From the NCBI RefSeq assembly GCF_965227735.1, contig NZ_OZ245776.1:6696001-6760000 (forward strand): DNA of 64,000 nucleotides, given 5' to 3'. Below the pieces are notes generated by a model, which did not search any database, was not told the DNA's origin, and saw only the letters and a list, made by a program, of their open reading frames with translations. Position 1 is the first letter of the stretch. Every line of letters starts with the position of its first letter. The stretch is from Larkinella sp965227735 (GTDB lineage Bacteria > Bacteroidota > Bacteroidia > Cytophagales > Spirosomataceae). Position numbers and translations under genes: made by a program. Positions 34,643 through 43,406 of this stretch are shown here, in pieces.

Positions 34643-36712
34643 TTAGCTGGCCATCGGAACCTGTACATTCACGCAGGTGCCGCCCGGTTCGGGGCTTGAC
34701 AGGTAGAAACTGCCACCCAGCCGTTCCAGCCGCGACTGAATATTCCGCATCCCAACTCCGTCCGAAACCCTGTTCTCATCAATTCCTGCGCCGTCGTCCT
34801 GAATGGTCAGTTTCAGCAAACCGTTCTGGCGGTGGAGGGCAATCCCGGCACTGCGGGCGTTGGCGTGTTTGAGAATGTTGTTGACCAGTTCAAGCGAAAT
34901 GGCGTAGAGTTCGTAGGCGGTTTTTCCCCGTACATCCGCACCCGAGTCGTCCACTTCCAGCATAAACCGGGTGCGATTCTGCACGTTTAAAGTATCCGTC
35001 AGTTTGATCAAAGCCGCCTGTAATCCCTGTTTTTCAAGGATTTCGGGCATCAGGTTGTGCGAAATCGCCCGGATGTCGTCGTAAACTTCGCCCATGTGAT
35101 CCAGCAGGCGCGTGTGTTCCCGCTGCTGGCCGTCGTCAAACTGCGAGGTGTCCATGGCTTCGAACCGCCACTTCAGGGCCGACACCTTGGCCGCCACGCT
35201 ATCGTGCAGTTCACTGGCCACCCGTTTCCGTTCCATCGTCTGACCGCGGTAGAGCGCGGCTTCGATCTCGGCATTTTTCCGGGAAAGCTCCTCGTTTTTG
35301 ATGCGCAGCCGCCGATTGCTCCAGACCACATAGCCGAGGGTTCCGCCACTGAGCACCAGCAACGCAATCAGGAAGTTGCGGGACTGGGCCAGTTGATCTT
35401 TTTCCAGCGAGGTGATGCGGTTTTGCTGTTGGGCCTGCTGGAGCCGGGTCACCTGCTGTTTTTTATCAAAGTCGTAGGTCATGCTGGCCACCGTCGCTTG
35501 CTGGATGGCTTCTTCATTCAGCATCGTATCGGCTTCCGCTTTGTACCATTTGAAATAATACAATGCCTGGGCGGGCTGGTTCAGGTGATCGTATGAAACG
35601 GCCAGTTGCTGGAGGTATTTGGTGCGTTCGGGGCGCATTTCGCGGATGTCTTTCGTCCAGGCCAGCCCGGTTTTGGCATACGGAATCGCCCGTTTATACT
35701 GCTTCAGTGCGATGTAAATTTCCCCGAAATTATGCTGGGCATTGTGCTCCAGGGCTTCTTCGGTTTTCTCAACGGTTTTGCGGTACGTGTCCTGCGAGCG
35801 TTGCGAATAGGTGAGGGCCTTGTCATATTGATGGAGAGCAATGTACATCCGACCGGCTGCGCCATAGGCCCGCGCCAGATTACTGGGCAGATACGGATTT
35901 TCATACGCTTTCACCTGTTCGAGGTAGAGAGCAAGCGCCGGTGTGTATTGACCTTTCCGCTCGAATATTTCCGCTTTTTTACCGATCAGAAAGGTTTTAA
36001 CCAGGCGGTCGTTCAGCCGGTTGGCAATTTTTTCGCCCTCGGCAAAACAGGCCAGTGCATCGTCATACCGGTTGAGTTTCACGTAAGCCGCACCCAGATT
36101 CGGCAGGGTAGACCGCAGGCTTTTCCAGTCGTTCATGCTTTCCTGAATCCGCCGGGCCCTGAGCCACAGATTGATCGCTTCGACGTATTGTCCTTCCCCC
36201 ATTTGCATGATCGCCAGTTCGTTGTACGCCTGTGCTTCCCAACGCCGGTCGTGGCCTTCCCGAAACTTCGCCAGGGCCTGCTGCAACAGGGTTCGGGCTT
36301 CCGGAAGTTTCGCCATGATGTTGGCATACAACTGCGCCCGCCGGAGAAAAACCTGCCCCTGCAACGACAGATCATGGATGGCAATGGCCCGGTTTTGGGC
36401 GGTATCCAGTTGGGCGTGAGCGGTTTTGGTGTCCGACAGGTAATCGGCTTCGATGCGGGCCAGGGCCAGCCGGGCGCGGATTTCACCCGTCGGGTAGTTC
36501 GCTTTTTGGGCCACCCGCATTCCCGCACGAAGCGTCTGGATGGCGAGTGAATCATAGCCATTCCACCAGTAATTGGTCGCCAGTTCGTGTAGGGTCAGGA
36601 CGCGGAAGCTATCGGCCGGAAGCTGTTTCAGCCGGTTTTGCAGCGAATCGATCACCGGATTCTGGGCAAGGGCGAACGAACTGGAAAGGAGCAGGAGCAG
36701 AAGGTTACGCAT
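34643..36712 (-). CDS. TPR sensor histidine kinase (HisKA_3/NarX-like)
   Basis: A 689-residue kinase with signal peptide (1-16), a periplasmic array of about seven to nine TPR units (residues 40-410; e.g. AQAYNELAIMQMGEGQYVEAINLW), one transmembrane helix near 447-466, a short coiled coil, the HisKA_3 phospho-acceptor motif ERKRVASELHDSVAAKVSALK (His near residue 500), and a C-terminal HATPase_c (ELVNNILKHANA, DDGAGID, GMRNIQSRLERLGG). It reads an unknown periplasmic signal through its TPR part. The neighbouring NarL-type regulator is the obvious partner. Confidence 0.9.
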   Translation of the reverse strand: MRNLLLLLLSSSFALAQNPVIDSLQNRLKQLPADSFRVLTLHELATNYWWNGYDSLAIQTLRAGMRVAQKANYPTGEIRARLALARIEADYLSDTKTAHAQLDTAQNRAIAIHDLSLQGQVFLRRAQLYANIMAKLPEARTLLQQALAKFREGHDRRWEAQAYNELAIMQMGEGQYVEAINLWLRARRIQESMNDWKSLRSTLPNLGAAYVKLNRYDDALACFAEGEKIANRLNDRLVKTFLIGKKAEIFERKGQYTPALALYLEQVKAYENPYLPSNLARAYGAAGRMYIALHQYDKALTYSQRSQDTYRKTVEKTEEALEHNAQHNFGEIYIALKQYKRAIPYAKTGLAWTKDIREMRPERTKYLQQLAVSYDHLNQPAQALYYFKWYKAEADTMLNEEAIQQATVASMTYDFDKKQQVTRLQQAQQQNRITSLEKDQLAQSRNFLIALLVLSGGTLGYVVWSNRRLRIKNEELSRKNAEIEAALYRGQTMERKRVASELHDSVAAKVSALKWRFEAMDTSQFDDGQQREHTRLLDHMGEVYDDIRAISHNLMPEILEKQGLQAALIKLTDTLNVQNRTRFMLEVDDSGADVRGKTAYELYAISLELVNNILKHANARSAGIALHRQNGLLKLTIQDDGAGIDENRVSDGVGMRNIQSRLERLGGSFYLSSPEPGGTCVNVQVPMAS

Positions 36713-36933
36713 GGCCTGAAAAAAGAAAGGAGATACCGAAAGTACGGATATAAAACCTTCAAGTACAACGGGCTACTGCAAAATATAGGTTTTCCTATAG
36801 ACGCAAAATACAGGTTTCCCGGAGTCGAAAATCAGGGCTTTTCCCGATTTCCTCCCGCGGGCCGATTCCCCACCTTTGTAGGGTCCAAACGGCAAAAAAA
36901 TCCAACCCTATAACGTATTAACCCCTGTCACTC

Positions 36934-38628
36934 ATGGCCACTCCAATAGAACGGTTTGTCATCCGTCATCTTACCGGCACCAAAGCCAACCAGGTCGAAG
37001 AATTCGACTACAAGAAATACACCGAGCTGACGTTCGGGCGGGGCATCGCCAACGATCTGCGGTTCGACCCCGAACTGGACTCGACGGTTTCCCGCGAACA
37101 CGGCAAACTCGTGAAAGAAGATGGTCCGCTGCCGGTTTTCAAGGTGGTTGATAACAACTCCCGGAACGGTATTTTTGTTAACAAAACCCGCATTGTTGGC
37201 TCGGCGGTTCTGCAACCGGGCGACGAAGTGCAGTTGGGCCAGGGCGGCCCGGTATTTCAGTTCGACCTCAATCCCCGCCCCGCCGAATGGATGCAGAGTA
37301 CCCGGGTGGTCGACATGCCAGCACCCTACAACCCAACCAGTGAATTCAAAATGCCGGCCCCGGTTTCCGACGCCGATGCGTTTTCCGGTGTGCCGGCCAA
37401 AGTGGGCCTGGGCAAGCAAACTGTCGAACGGATGATGGTGACCGAACGCAAAAAAACAACGCGCTCGGTGCTGGTAGCAGCCGCCCTGGTGCTGGCCATT
37501 CTATCCGGCATTGCCTTCGCGTTTAAAGACAAGTTCCGTACCAATACCACGGTGGTCGTCAACCGCCCGGTTGTGCTACCGGCTTCCAAACCGGATCATT
37601 CCCTGACGACCGAGCAAATTGCCACCGCCAACACCAGCAAAGTGGTTTTCATCGAATTTGGCTACAAGCTGATCTACACCCCGACCGGCGACGATATTTA
37701 CCACCAGTATATGCCGGTCAAACAATGGGACGGCACCACGAAAAATATTCCGATGTACATTGAAGTCGAACCCGGCCAGATCGAACCGCTGCTGGGACTG
37801 AAAAAAGACGTGGCCGTTGGCGAACCCATTGCCATGCACGGGGCCAGCGGATCGGGTTTCGTAGTTTCGCCCCAGGGTCATATTCTGACCAACCGCCACG
37901 TGGCTGCCGCCTGGAATTCCTACTACAATTTTCCGCCGGATGCATTTCCCGGCCTGTTGCTGGTGCAGGGGGCCAAGGGTTGGGAAATAAGCCCGGAGCG
38001 GGTGCAGCCCTTCCGGTGGGTGCCGGGCGAAACGCGGTTTTTCGGCAAAAAACCGATGTCGGGGAAAGTAATCGAGGGCGTCAATACCTACCTCGACGTT
38101 ACTTTTAACAAAAATGAGCAGCGTTTTCCGGCCAGCGGCAAACCCATCATCTCACCGAAACACGATGTGGCCATGATCAAAATCGACCTGGCCGAAACAC
38201 TGTCGCCCGTTCAGATGCGCAACGCGGAAAAAGACATTGCCTCGGGCCAGTTGGTCACGGTGATGGGCTATCCCGGTATTTCGCCGGATGTGTTTGTGGG
38301 TGAAAATTCGTCGGATTTTGCCAATCGCAACCCGCAGTTTGTCAAGGTGCCGGACGTGACCGTCACCCCCGGCAACGTCGGCAAAATCATCAAAGGCCAG
38401 AGCAGCGGCAAGTCGTCCAGCTATTACAGCGAGTTTGGGGATTATTACCAGCTCACGGTTAACGCCACCGGTGCGGGCAACAGCGGAGGACCGGTTTTCG
38501 ACCGGGAGGGCAACGTCATCGGCATCTTCACCGCCAGTAATACCACGCAGGATGCCACGCGCATCACCTTCGCCGTGCCCATCTCGTATGGCCTGGAACT
38601 GATGGGCCGTCGGCAGGTAGTCGACTGA
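36934..38628 (+). CDS. FHA domain-transmembrane-trypsin-like serine protease
   Basis: A 564-residue fusion. The cytoplasmic FHA domain (about 22-100) has FGRGIANDLRF, the phospho-Thr-binding STVSREHGKLV, and NNSRNGIFVN, all key residues present. A transmembrane helix (about 175-196) leads to a periplasmic trypsin/HtrA-like domain with catalytic triad H322 (in LTNRHVAA), D411 (HDVAMIKID) and S517 (GNSGGPVF). No PDZ domain follows. It is the first gene of an operon with a PP2C phosphatase and a Ser/Thr kinase. A plausible scheme is that kinase-made phosphothreonine binds the FHA domain and controls the protease. Confidence 0.92.
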   Translation: MATPIERFVIRHLTGTKANQVEEFDYKKYTELTFGRGIANDLRFDPELDSTVSREHGKLVKEDGPLPVFKVVDNNSRNGIFVNKTRIVGSAVLQPGDEVQLGQGGPVFQFDLNPRPAEWMQSTRVVDMPAPYNPTSEFKMPAPVSDADAFSGVPAKVGLGKQTVERMMVTERKKTTRSVLVAAALVLAILSGIAFAFKDKFRTNTTVVVNRPVVLPASKPDHSLTTEQIATANTSKVVFIEFGYKLIYTPTGDDIYHQYMPVKQWDGTTKNIPMYIEVEPGQIEPLLGLKKDVAVGEPIAMHGASGSGFVVSPQGHILTNRHVAAAWNSYYNFPPDAFPGLLLVQGAKGWEISPERVQPFRWVPGETRFFGKKPMSGKVIEGVNTYLDVTFNKNEQRFPASGKPIISPKHDVAMIKIDLAETLSPVQMRNAEKDIASGQLVTVMGYPGISPDVFVGENSSDFANRNPQFVKVPDVTVTPGNVGKIIKGQSSGKSSSYYSEFGDYYQLTVNATGAGNSGGPVFDREGNVIGIFTASNTTQDATRITFAVPISYGLELMGRRQVVD

Positions 38629-38675
38629 TCCGAAACCTGAAAAGATGCTTTAACGGACTGACAGAAAGCACGTTC

Positions 38676-39623
38676 ATGAAAAATATAGTCGAGTATCTTT
38701 TCGGGAAAAAATCGTCGCCCGCCTTGCCGGAAACCGTTGAAGAAAGCGTGTCGGCGGAACGCGGGAGAGAAGAACCGATCACACCGCCCGTCGTTTCCGG
38801 CGATCTCAACGCCATCGTTGTGTCGGATATTGGGAATGTCCGGAAAAACAACGAAGACACCGGTTTGTTCGTCCGGCTGGCCGATGAAGGCATCCGCCGG
38901 GTTAAGGGGTATCTGCTGCTGGTGGCGGATGGCATGGGTGGGCATCTGGCCGGGGAAATTGCCAGTCAGATGGCCGCCGAGACGGTCAGCCGGGAATATT
39001 TTCAATTCCGCGACACCACCGAAAATAGCCTGATGCGCGCTTTTCAGATTGCCAACCGGCAAATTTTTGACGAGTCGCTTCAGCACGAAACCTTCCGGGG
39101 GATGGGGACGACCTGCACCGCCGTGGTGGTTCAGAACGAGCAACTCTACTACGCGCATGTGGGCGACAGCCGGGCGTATCTGTATAAAAACGGCCAGCTT
39201 GTCCAGCTAACCGAAGACCATACGTATGTCCAGCAATTGCTGAAAATGGGGGAAATCACGGAGGAAAAAGCCGCCCGCCATCCCGAACGCAACGTACTGA
39301 CGCAGGCTATGGGAACGAAGGCTGACATTCGGGTCGATGTGGGCCGTTGCGTGCTGCCGTTCGATACCGGTGACCGTCTGTTGCTGTGTTCCGACGGTCT
39401 GTATGAATACTGCCGGGAGGACGATTTGCTGCGGCTGCTGGCCCGGGATACCTTGCCCCAGGTCGCTTCCGAACTCGTTCAACTGGCCAAAAACCGGGGT
39501 GGCCACGACAACATCACCGTGGTTCTGGCCGAGCGAACCGTCACCGGAATGCTACCCGCCCCGCGCGAAACCCGCGAAATTGACGTACCCTTCACGCGTG
39601 ACAGCGAACGTGCTCATGAATAG
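38676..39623 (+). CDS. PP2C-type Ser/Thr protein phosphatase
   Basis: A 315-residue PPM phosphatase with a 45-residue charged N-terminal tail. All PP2C motifs are present: SDIGNVRKNNEDTGLF, VADGMGGHLAGEIAS (metal-binding DGMGG), GMGTTCTAVVV, YYAHVGDSRAYLY, LTEDHT, LLCSDGLYEY and GGHDNITVVL. It would remove phosphate from targets of the kinase encoded next. Its stop overlaps the kinase start by 8 bases (ATG at 39616). Confidence 0.93.
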   Translation: MKNIVEYLFGKKSSPALPETVEESVSAERGREEPITPPVVSGDLNAIVVSDIGNVRKNNEDTGLFVRLADEGIRRVKGYLLLVADGMGGHLAGEIASQMAAETVSREYFQFRDTTENSLMRAFQIANRQIFDESLQHETFRGMGTTCTAVVVQNEQLYYAHVGDSRAYLYKNGQLVQLTEDHTYVQQLLKMGEITEEKAARHPERNVLTQAMGTKADIRVDVGRCVLPFDTGDRLLLCSDGLYEYCREDDLLRLLARDTLPQVASELVQLAKNRGGHDNITVVLAERTVTGMLPAPRETREIDVPFTRDSERAHE

Positions 39624-41376
39624 CCAGAAGTCCACCCTACAAGGCCGTCTCATCCAGCACTACCGCATCGAATCGCTCCTGGGCGAAGGCGGTATGGGGA
39701 CGGTTTATCAGGCAACCGACACGCTGCTGCAACGACTGGTGGCGGTGAAAATGCTCCACCCGCACCTCGTTTCCCAGACGTCGTTCATGGAGCGGTTTCG
39801 GAACGAAGCCCTGATCCTGGCCCGGCTGAATCACCCCAATATTGCGGTTGTCTACAACTTTTTGCAGGATAACGCCGACTATTTCATGGCCATGGAATAC
39901 GTCGAGGGCGACAGTCTGGAAGCCCTGATTCGAAAAGCCGGGGCTTTGTCGCCCGCCGTAGCTGCGGAGGTGGTCAGACAGGGGCTTGAAGGCATGGCCC
40001 ACGCGCACCGAAAAGGCGTTCTGCACCGGGATATCAAACCGGCCAACCTGATGCTGACGCCGGAGGGTACCATTAAACTCATGGATTTTGGCATTGCCCG
40101 CGTGAGCGGGGAGCAGCGACTGACGCAGGCCAACCGCCTTGTGGGAACGCTCGAATACATGGCTCCGGAACTCATTGAAGGACAGGAGCCTTCGCCCGCT
40201 TCGGATCTGTATGCCATGGGCGTTTTGCTGTACGAACTGCTGTCGGGAAAACTGCCCTTTGCCAGCCGGACGGATTACGAACTTATGCAGGCCATTGTGC
40301 GGGAAAAACCGATTCCGCTGCGAAAACTGGATGGACAGATCCCGAAAGAACTGGAAGCGGTGGTGCAAAAAGCCCTGGATAAAAATCCGGCCAAACGGTT
40401 TGCCGACGCCAAAGCCTTTCAAAAAGCCCTGCAACCGTTTTATGCCTCGGCCCCGGTTCTGGACCCCGCCCGAATCGTACCCCCATTGCCGGTTACGGAT
40501 GTGGTGGATATGCAGCCCAACCGGAAGCTGGCGGCAACTCAAAAAGCCAATTCGTTCTTTTCGAAGCGTTTTTTAGCCCAACAGACGCCGGACTGGTTTC
40601 GTACGAATTGGGAATTCATGCTGGCAGGAACCTTCACACTGGTCGCGGTGCTGTTTCTGGGGATGCTGCTGCTGGACCGCAAACCGCAGCCCCAACCTAC
40701 GTCAAAAATCGATGCTATTGGCAGGAAACCGTCGATACAGGTAAAGCCCGTTGTCTCGCAGGGAACCTCGCCGACATTGGTTTATGCTGAACCCCGCGAA
40801 AACCGGGTTACGGTGCCGGAACCAACGCCCGATCCGGTTGAAAACAATCCCAGAACGAGCCTGCCGAAAAAACCGGGTGCAATAAAACCCAAAACCGTGC
40901 CGCCCAAATCGGTTGAGGAAACGCCGGTGACTCCGCCCCAGGCAGAACCCGTTGCACCGACGACCACCGAACCGGCGCCGGAACCTGTGAAGCGTCCGGT
41001 AACTCGCAAGTCGGTTGCTATCAAGCGTTTGCCGGTAAAGCTGGCATTGAGCCACGATCTGTCGTCGTCCCGCGCTCAGGAGGGCGAGACGGTTCGGTTC
41101 CGGGTAATCGACGCGGTGGTGAGTGAGGGCGAAGTGGTGATTCTGGCGGGTGCAACGGCTTTTGGGGAAGTGACCCGGATCAGGCAGGCAGGCAACGATC
41201 TATTCCGGAAAAAAGACCTGCTTGAATTTCGGATCTATGCCGTTGAAGCCGCCAACGGGCAACGGCTCGCACTGCGGTCGGCCACCATCAGCGAAGAAGT
41301 CAAAGGGAAACCGGTGGTTTTTCCGGCCGGCCAAACCTTTGAAGTTCGCACCGGCGACACGGTTCTTACCTTTTAA
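39616..41376 (+). CDS. Membrane-anchored Hanks-type Ser/Thr protein kinase
   Basis: A 586-residue protein. The kinase domain (10-275) has the glycine loop GEGGMGTVY (23-31), catalytic Lys K45, HRDIKPANL (H137-R138-D139), DFG (157-159) and an APE motif. A transmembrane helix (about 333-355) separates it from a periplasmic part: a Pro/Thr-rich linker (380-475) and a small beta domain near the C-terminus (LSHDLSSSRAQEGETVRFRV, about 477-586) that I do not recognise. The start is set by coupling to the phosphatase stop and by the first conserved residues; an open frame upstream is a shadow of the phosphatase gene. Confidence 0.92.
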   Translation: MNSQKSTLQGRLIQHYRIESLLGEGGMGTVYQATDTLLQRLVAVKMLHPHLVSQTSFMERFRNEALILARLNHPNIAVVYNFLQDNADYFMAMEYVEGDSLEALIRKAGALSPAVAAEVVRQGLEGMAHAHRKGVLHRDIKPANLMLTPEGTIKLMDFGIARVSGEQRLTQANRLVGTLEYMAPELIEGQEPSPASDLYAMGVLLYELLSGKLPFASRTDYELMQAIVREKPIPLRKLDGQIPKELEAVVQKALDKNPAKRFADAKAFQKALQPFYASAPVLDPARIVPPLPVTDVVDMQPNRKLAATQKANSFFSKRFLAQQTPDWFRTNWEFMLAGTFTLVAVLFLGMLLLDRKPQPQPTSKIDAIGRKPSIQVKPVVSQGTSPTLVYAEPRENRVTVPEPTPDPVENNPRTSLPKKPGAIKPKTVPPKSVEETPVTPPQAEPVAPTTTEPAPEPVKRPVTRKSVAIKRLPVKLALSHDLSSSRAQEGETVRFRVIDAVVSEGEVVILAGATAFGEVTRIRQAGNDLFRKKDLLEFRIYAVEAANGQRLALRSATISEEVKGKPVVFPAGQTFEVRTGDTVLTF

Positions 41377-41424
41377 TTTAGTACCCATCAGTCGATTTTT
41401 CGTACTTAAACGCGTCTTTCAATC

Positions 41425-42057
41425 ATGCGACTTTCCTCGATAATTTTCTTGTTTCTGCTGGCTGGTTTCGTCGGATCGGCCCCCGCTTTTTCGCAAACCA
41501 TCCGTCAAAAGTCGACGACTGAGGGGATTAATCTGAGTTTTCAGGGGCATATGCTCGGCTGGTCGTCGGATTATTTTCAATTTCTGGACGAAAATTCCGG
41601 CAACGGCATTGGGTTTGGTGGCCGCGCCGGATTCGGTCTGACGCAGCGGTTTGAAGTGTTTGCGCAGTATGACCGAACAAAGATGAACCTGAAAAAAATT
41701 GACGCCGAGTCGTTTCAATTTACGAATCTGACGGGCGGGGTGCGTTTTAATTTTTCGGCTACCACCCACGCGTTGCGCCCTTTTGCGGAGCTGGGGTATG
41801 TTCACCGGGTTGGGAAGGTCGATCAGGTGATTAACAACAATGCCTACGACAACATTCTGTTCAAGGGGGGAGCCGCCCACCTTGGCGCGGGACTCAATTA
41901 CTTTCTGTCGTTGCCGGTAGCCCTGACCCTGAACGGTTCGTTTCAGGTGGGCGGCAAATCAGCCATTGATCTGAACGGCGAACGGACCACGGACAAAGCC
42001 GATGTCAGTACCTTCCGGGTTTCAGCAGGAATTGTGCTGTATTTGAGTGAGTTGTGA
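41425..42057 (+). CDS. Outer-membrane beta-barrel protein (OmpA-like small barrel)
   Basis: A 210-residue protein with a signal peptide (1-23, AFSQ) and alternating strands typical of an 8-stranded barrel (GFGGRAGFGLTQRFEVFAQYDRTK, LTGGVRFNFSA, RPFAELGYVHRV, AHLGAGLNYFLS, STFRVSAGIVLYLSEL). It lies 48 bases after the kinase gene and before a hairpin terminator, so it is likely the last member of the operon. It may be an envelope partner or target of the kinase system; this is inferred from position only. Confidence 0.8.
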   Translation: MRLSSIIFLFLLAGFVGSAPAFSQTIRQKSTTEGINLSFQGHMLGWSSDYFQFLDENSGNGIGFGGRAGFGLTQRFEVFAQYDRTKMNLKKIDAESFQFTNLTGGVRFNFSATTHALRPFAELGYVHRVGKVDQVINNNAYDNILFKGGAAHLGAGLNYFLSLPVALTLNGSFQVGGKSAIDLNGERTTDKADVSTFRVSAGIVLYLSEL

Positions 42058-42063
42058 AGTTAA

Positions 42064-42115
42064 AAACCCTGACAGGGTCTTCGACCACAACGGTGGCCCG
42101 GCGCTGTCAGGGTTT
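42064..42115. terminator. Hairpin between convergent barrel and SDR genes
   Basis: A perfect 12-bp stem, AAACCCTGACAG / CTGTCAGGGTTT, with a 28-nt loop that itself contains GGTCTTCGACC. It can end transcription from both sides. Part of it (GACAGGGTCTTCGACC) equals a sequence at 10551-10566. Confidence 0.75.
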
Positions 42116-42126
42116 CGATATGTAAA

Positions 42127-43209
42127 TTACGCCAGTGCTTCCGCGAAGGTTTCTTTCGCTTTGGCAACCACTTCTTTGGCTGTACTGACGGCGTCTTTGA
42201 TGCTGTTCAGGCCGCTGAGCAGGCTGTCTTTCACATCGTCATACACGTCGTCGGCACCGGATTTAATTTTGCCCGCTTTGTAGCGATACCGGACTTTATC
42301 GTATTCGCTGCTATTGGAATAGACGAGGGCGATGGCGGCTCCGGCCAGCACCACTGCCGCCAGACCGATGCCCCAGGTCAGAGCGGCTTTGTTGTCTTTT
42401 TCATCGGTTTTGGGTTCGGCTTTCGGCTGCATCGTCTTCCGCATCATCCCCGCCAGGGTTTCCTGAGGAGCCACGTACGACACCACTTCGTAGGCTTTAT
42501 TGACCAGACCTCCCGGCACGACTTTTGGCGCACCCTTCATCAGTGCCTGGTAGGCGTCTTTGGCAACCGTTGCCGGATTGTCCAGATTCTCAGTCGCTTT
42601 CGTGTTCGAAGCACCGGCTTTGTTGAAGAAGTCGGTATCGGTGGCATTGGGGAGCAGAGCCGTCACACTGACGTTGGTGTCCTTCAATTCGTTGATCAGC
42701 GACTGCGTAAAATTATAGATATACGCCTTCGTGGCGGCATACACCGCCATCAGCGGCATGGGTGTGATTGACACCAGCGACGCCAGATTCAGGATTTTTC
42801 CTTCGTTCCGCTCCACCATCTCTTTCAAAAAAAGCTTGGTCATCTGGGTGGTCGTCAGAACGTTCAGGTGAATCAGCGACTTTTCCCGTTCCCAGTCGGT
42901 TTCGGTGGCAAAAAGCCCGTAGAGGCCGACACCGGCGTCGTTGACCAGAACATCGACCGATAGATCCTTCGCTTTGACCTGGTTATAGACATCCTGAGCG
43001 GCATCTTCTTCCGAAAGGTCTTTCGTAATGACCGTCGTTTCAACCCCGTATTCGTCCCAAAACCGGCCGCCGAGTTCGTTCAGAACGTCGGTGCTGCGGG
43101 CTACCAGGATCAGGTTGTACCCATCTTTTGCAAACAGTTTTGCCAGTTCCTGGCCGATTCCGCTGGAGGCTCCCGTAATCAGTGCTGTTTTGCTTTCCTT
43201 TGTCGTCAT
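42127..43209 (-). CDS. SDR-family oxidoreductase with C-terminal membrane anchor
   Basis: A 360-residue protein. Residues 1-255 are a short-chain dehydrogenase: cofactor motif TGASSGIGQ, LVNDAG in place of the usual NNAG, catalytic Ser in ILNLASLVS, and Y-A-A-T-K (YxxxK). After a Lys/Glu linker (about 256-275) comes a transmembrane helix (about 276-296) and a 64-residue helical tail (SGADDVYDDVKDSLLSGL, AKEVVAKAKETFAEAL) like YtxH/late-embryogenesis-type proteins. The fusion of an SDR to such a tail is unusual. The substrate is unknown. Confidence 0.88.
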   Translation of the reverse strand: MTTKESKTALITGASSGIGQELAKLFAKDGYNLILVARSTDVLNELGGRFWDEYGVETTVITKDLSEEDAAQDVYNQVKAKDLSVDVLVNDAGVGLYGLFATETDWEREKSLIHLNVLTTTQMTKLFLKEMVERNEGKILNLASLVSITPMPLMAVYAATKAYIYNFTQSLINELKDTNVSVTALLPNATDTDFFNKAGASNTKATENLDNPATVAKDAYQALMKGAPKVVPGGLVNKAYEVVSYVAPQETLAGMMRKTMQPKAEPKTDEKDNKAALTWGIGLAAVVLAGAAIALVYSNSSEYDKVRYRYKAGKIKSGADDVYDDVKDSLLSGLNSIKDAVSTAKEVVAKAKETFAEALA

Positions 43210-43406
43210 GATGTGCGTTGGTTGATTCGTTTCAATCTAACTGCATAGAAGGTCAGATGGTTGGAAATATTTTAGGCTTCGTTCAAAAAAACGACCAGGT
43301 CTTCGAAAAACCGCTCAACTTCCGGTTCTTGCCCAACTTTGCCGTGGGTAGATTGGGCCGGTTTTTTTCTTCATTCGTTGATAATGGCATCCTAAATTCT
43401 CCTGAA

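Noticed and set aside
36934..41376. Type VI secretion regulatory operon
   Set aside because: FHA, phosphatase and kinase are also found in type VI loci, but no structural type VI gene is present in this window.
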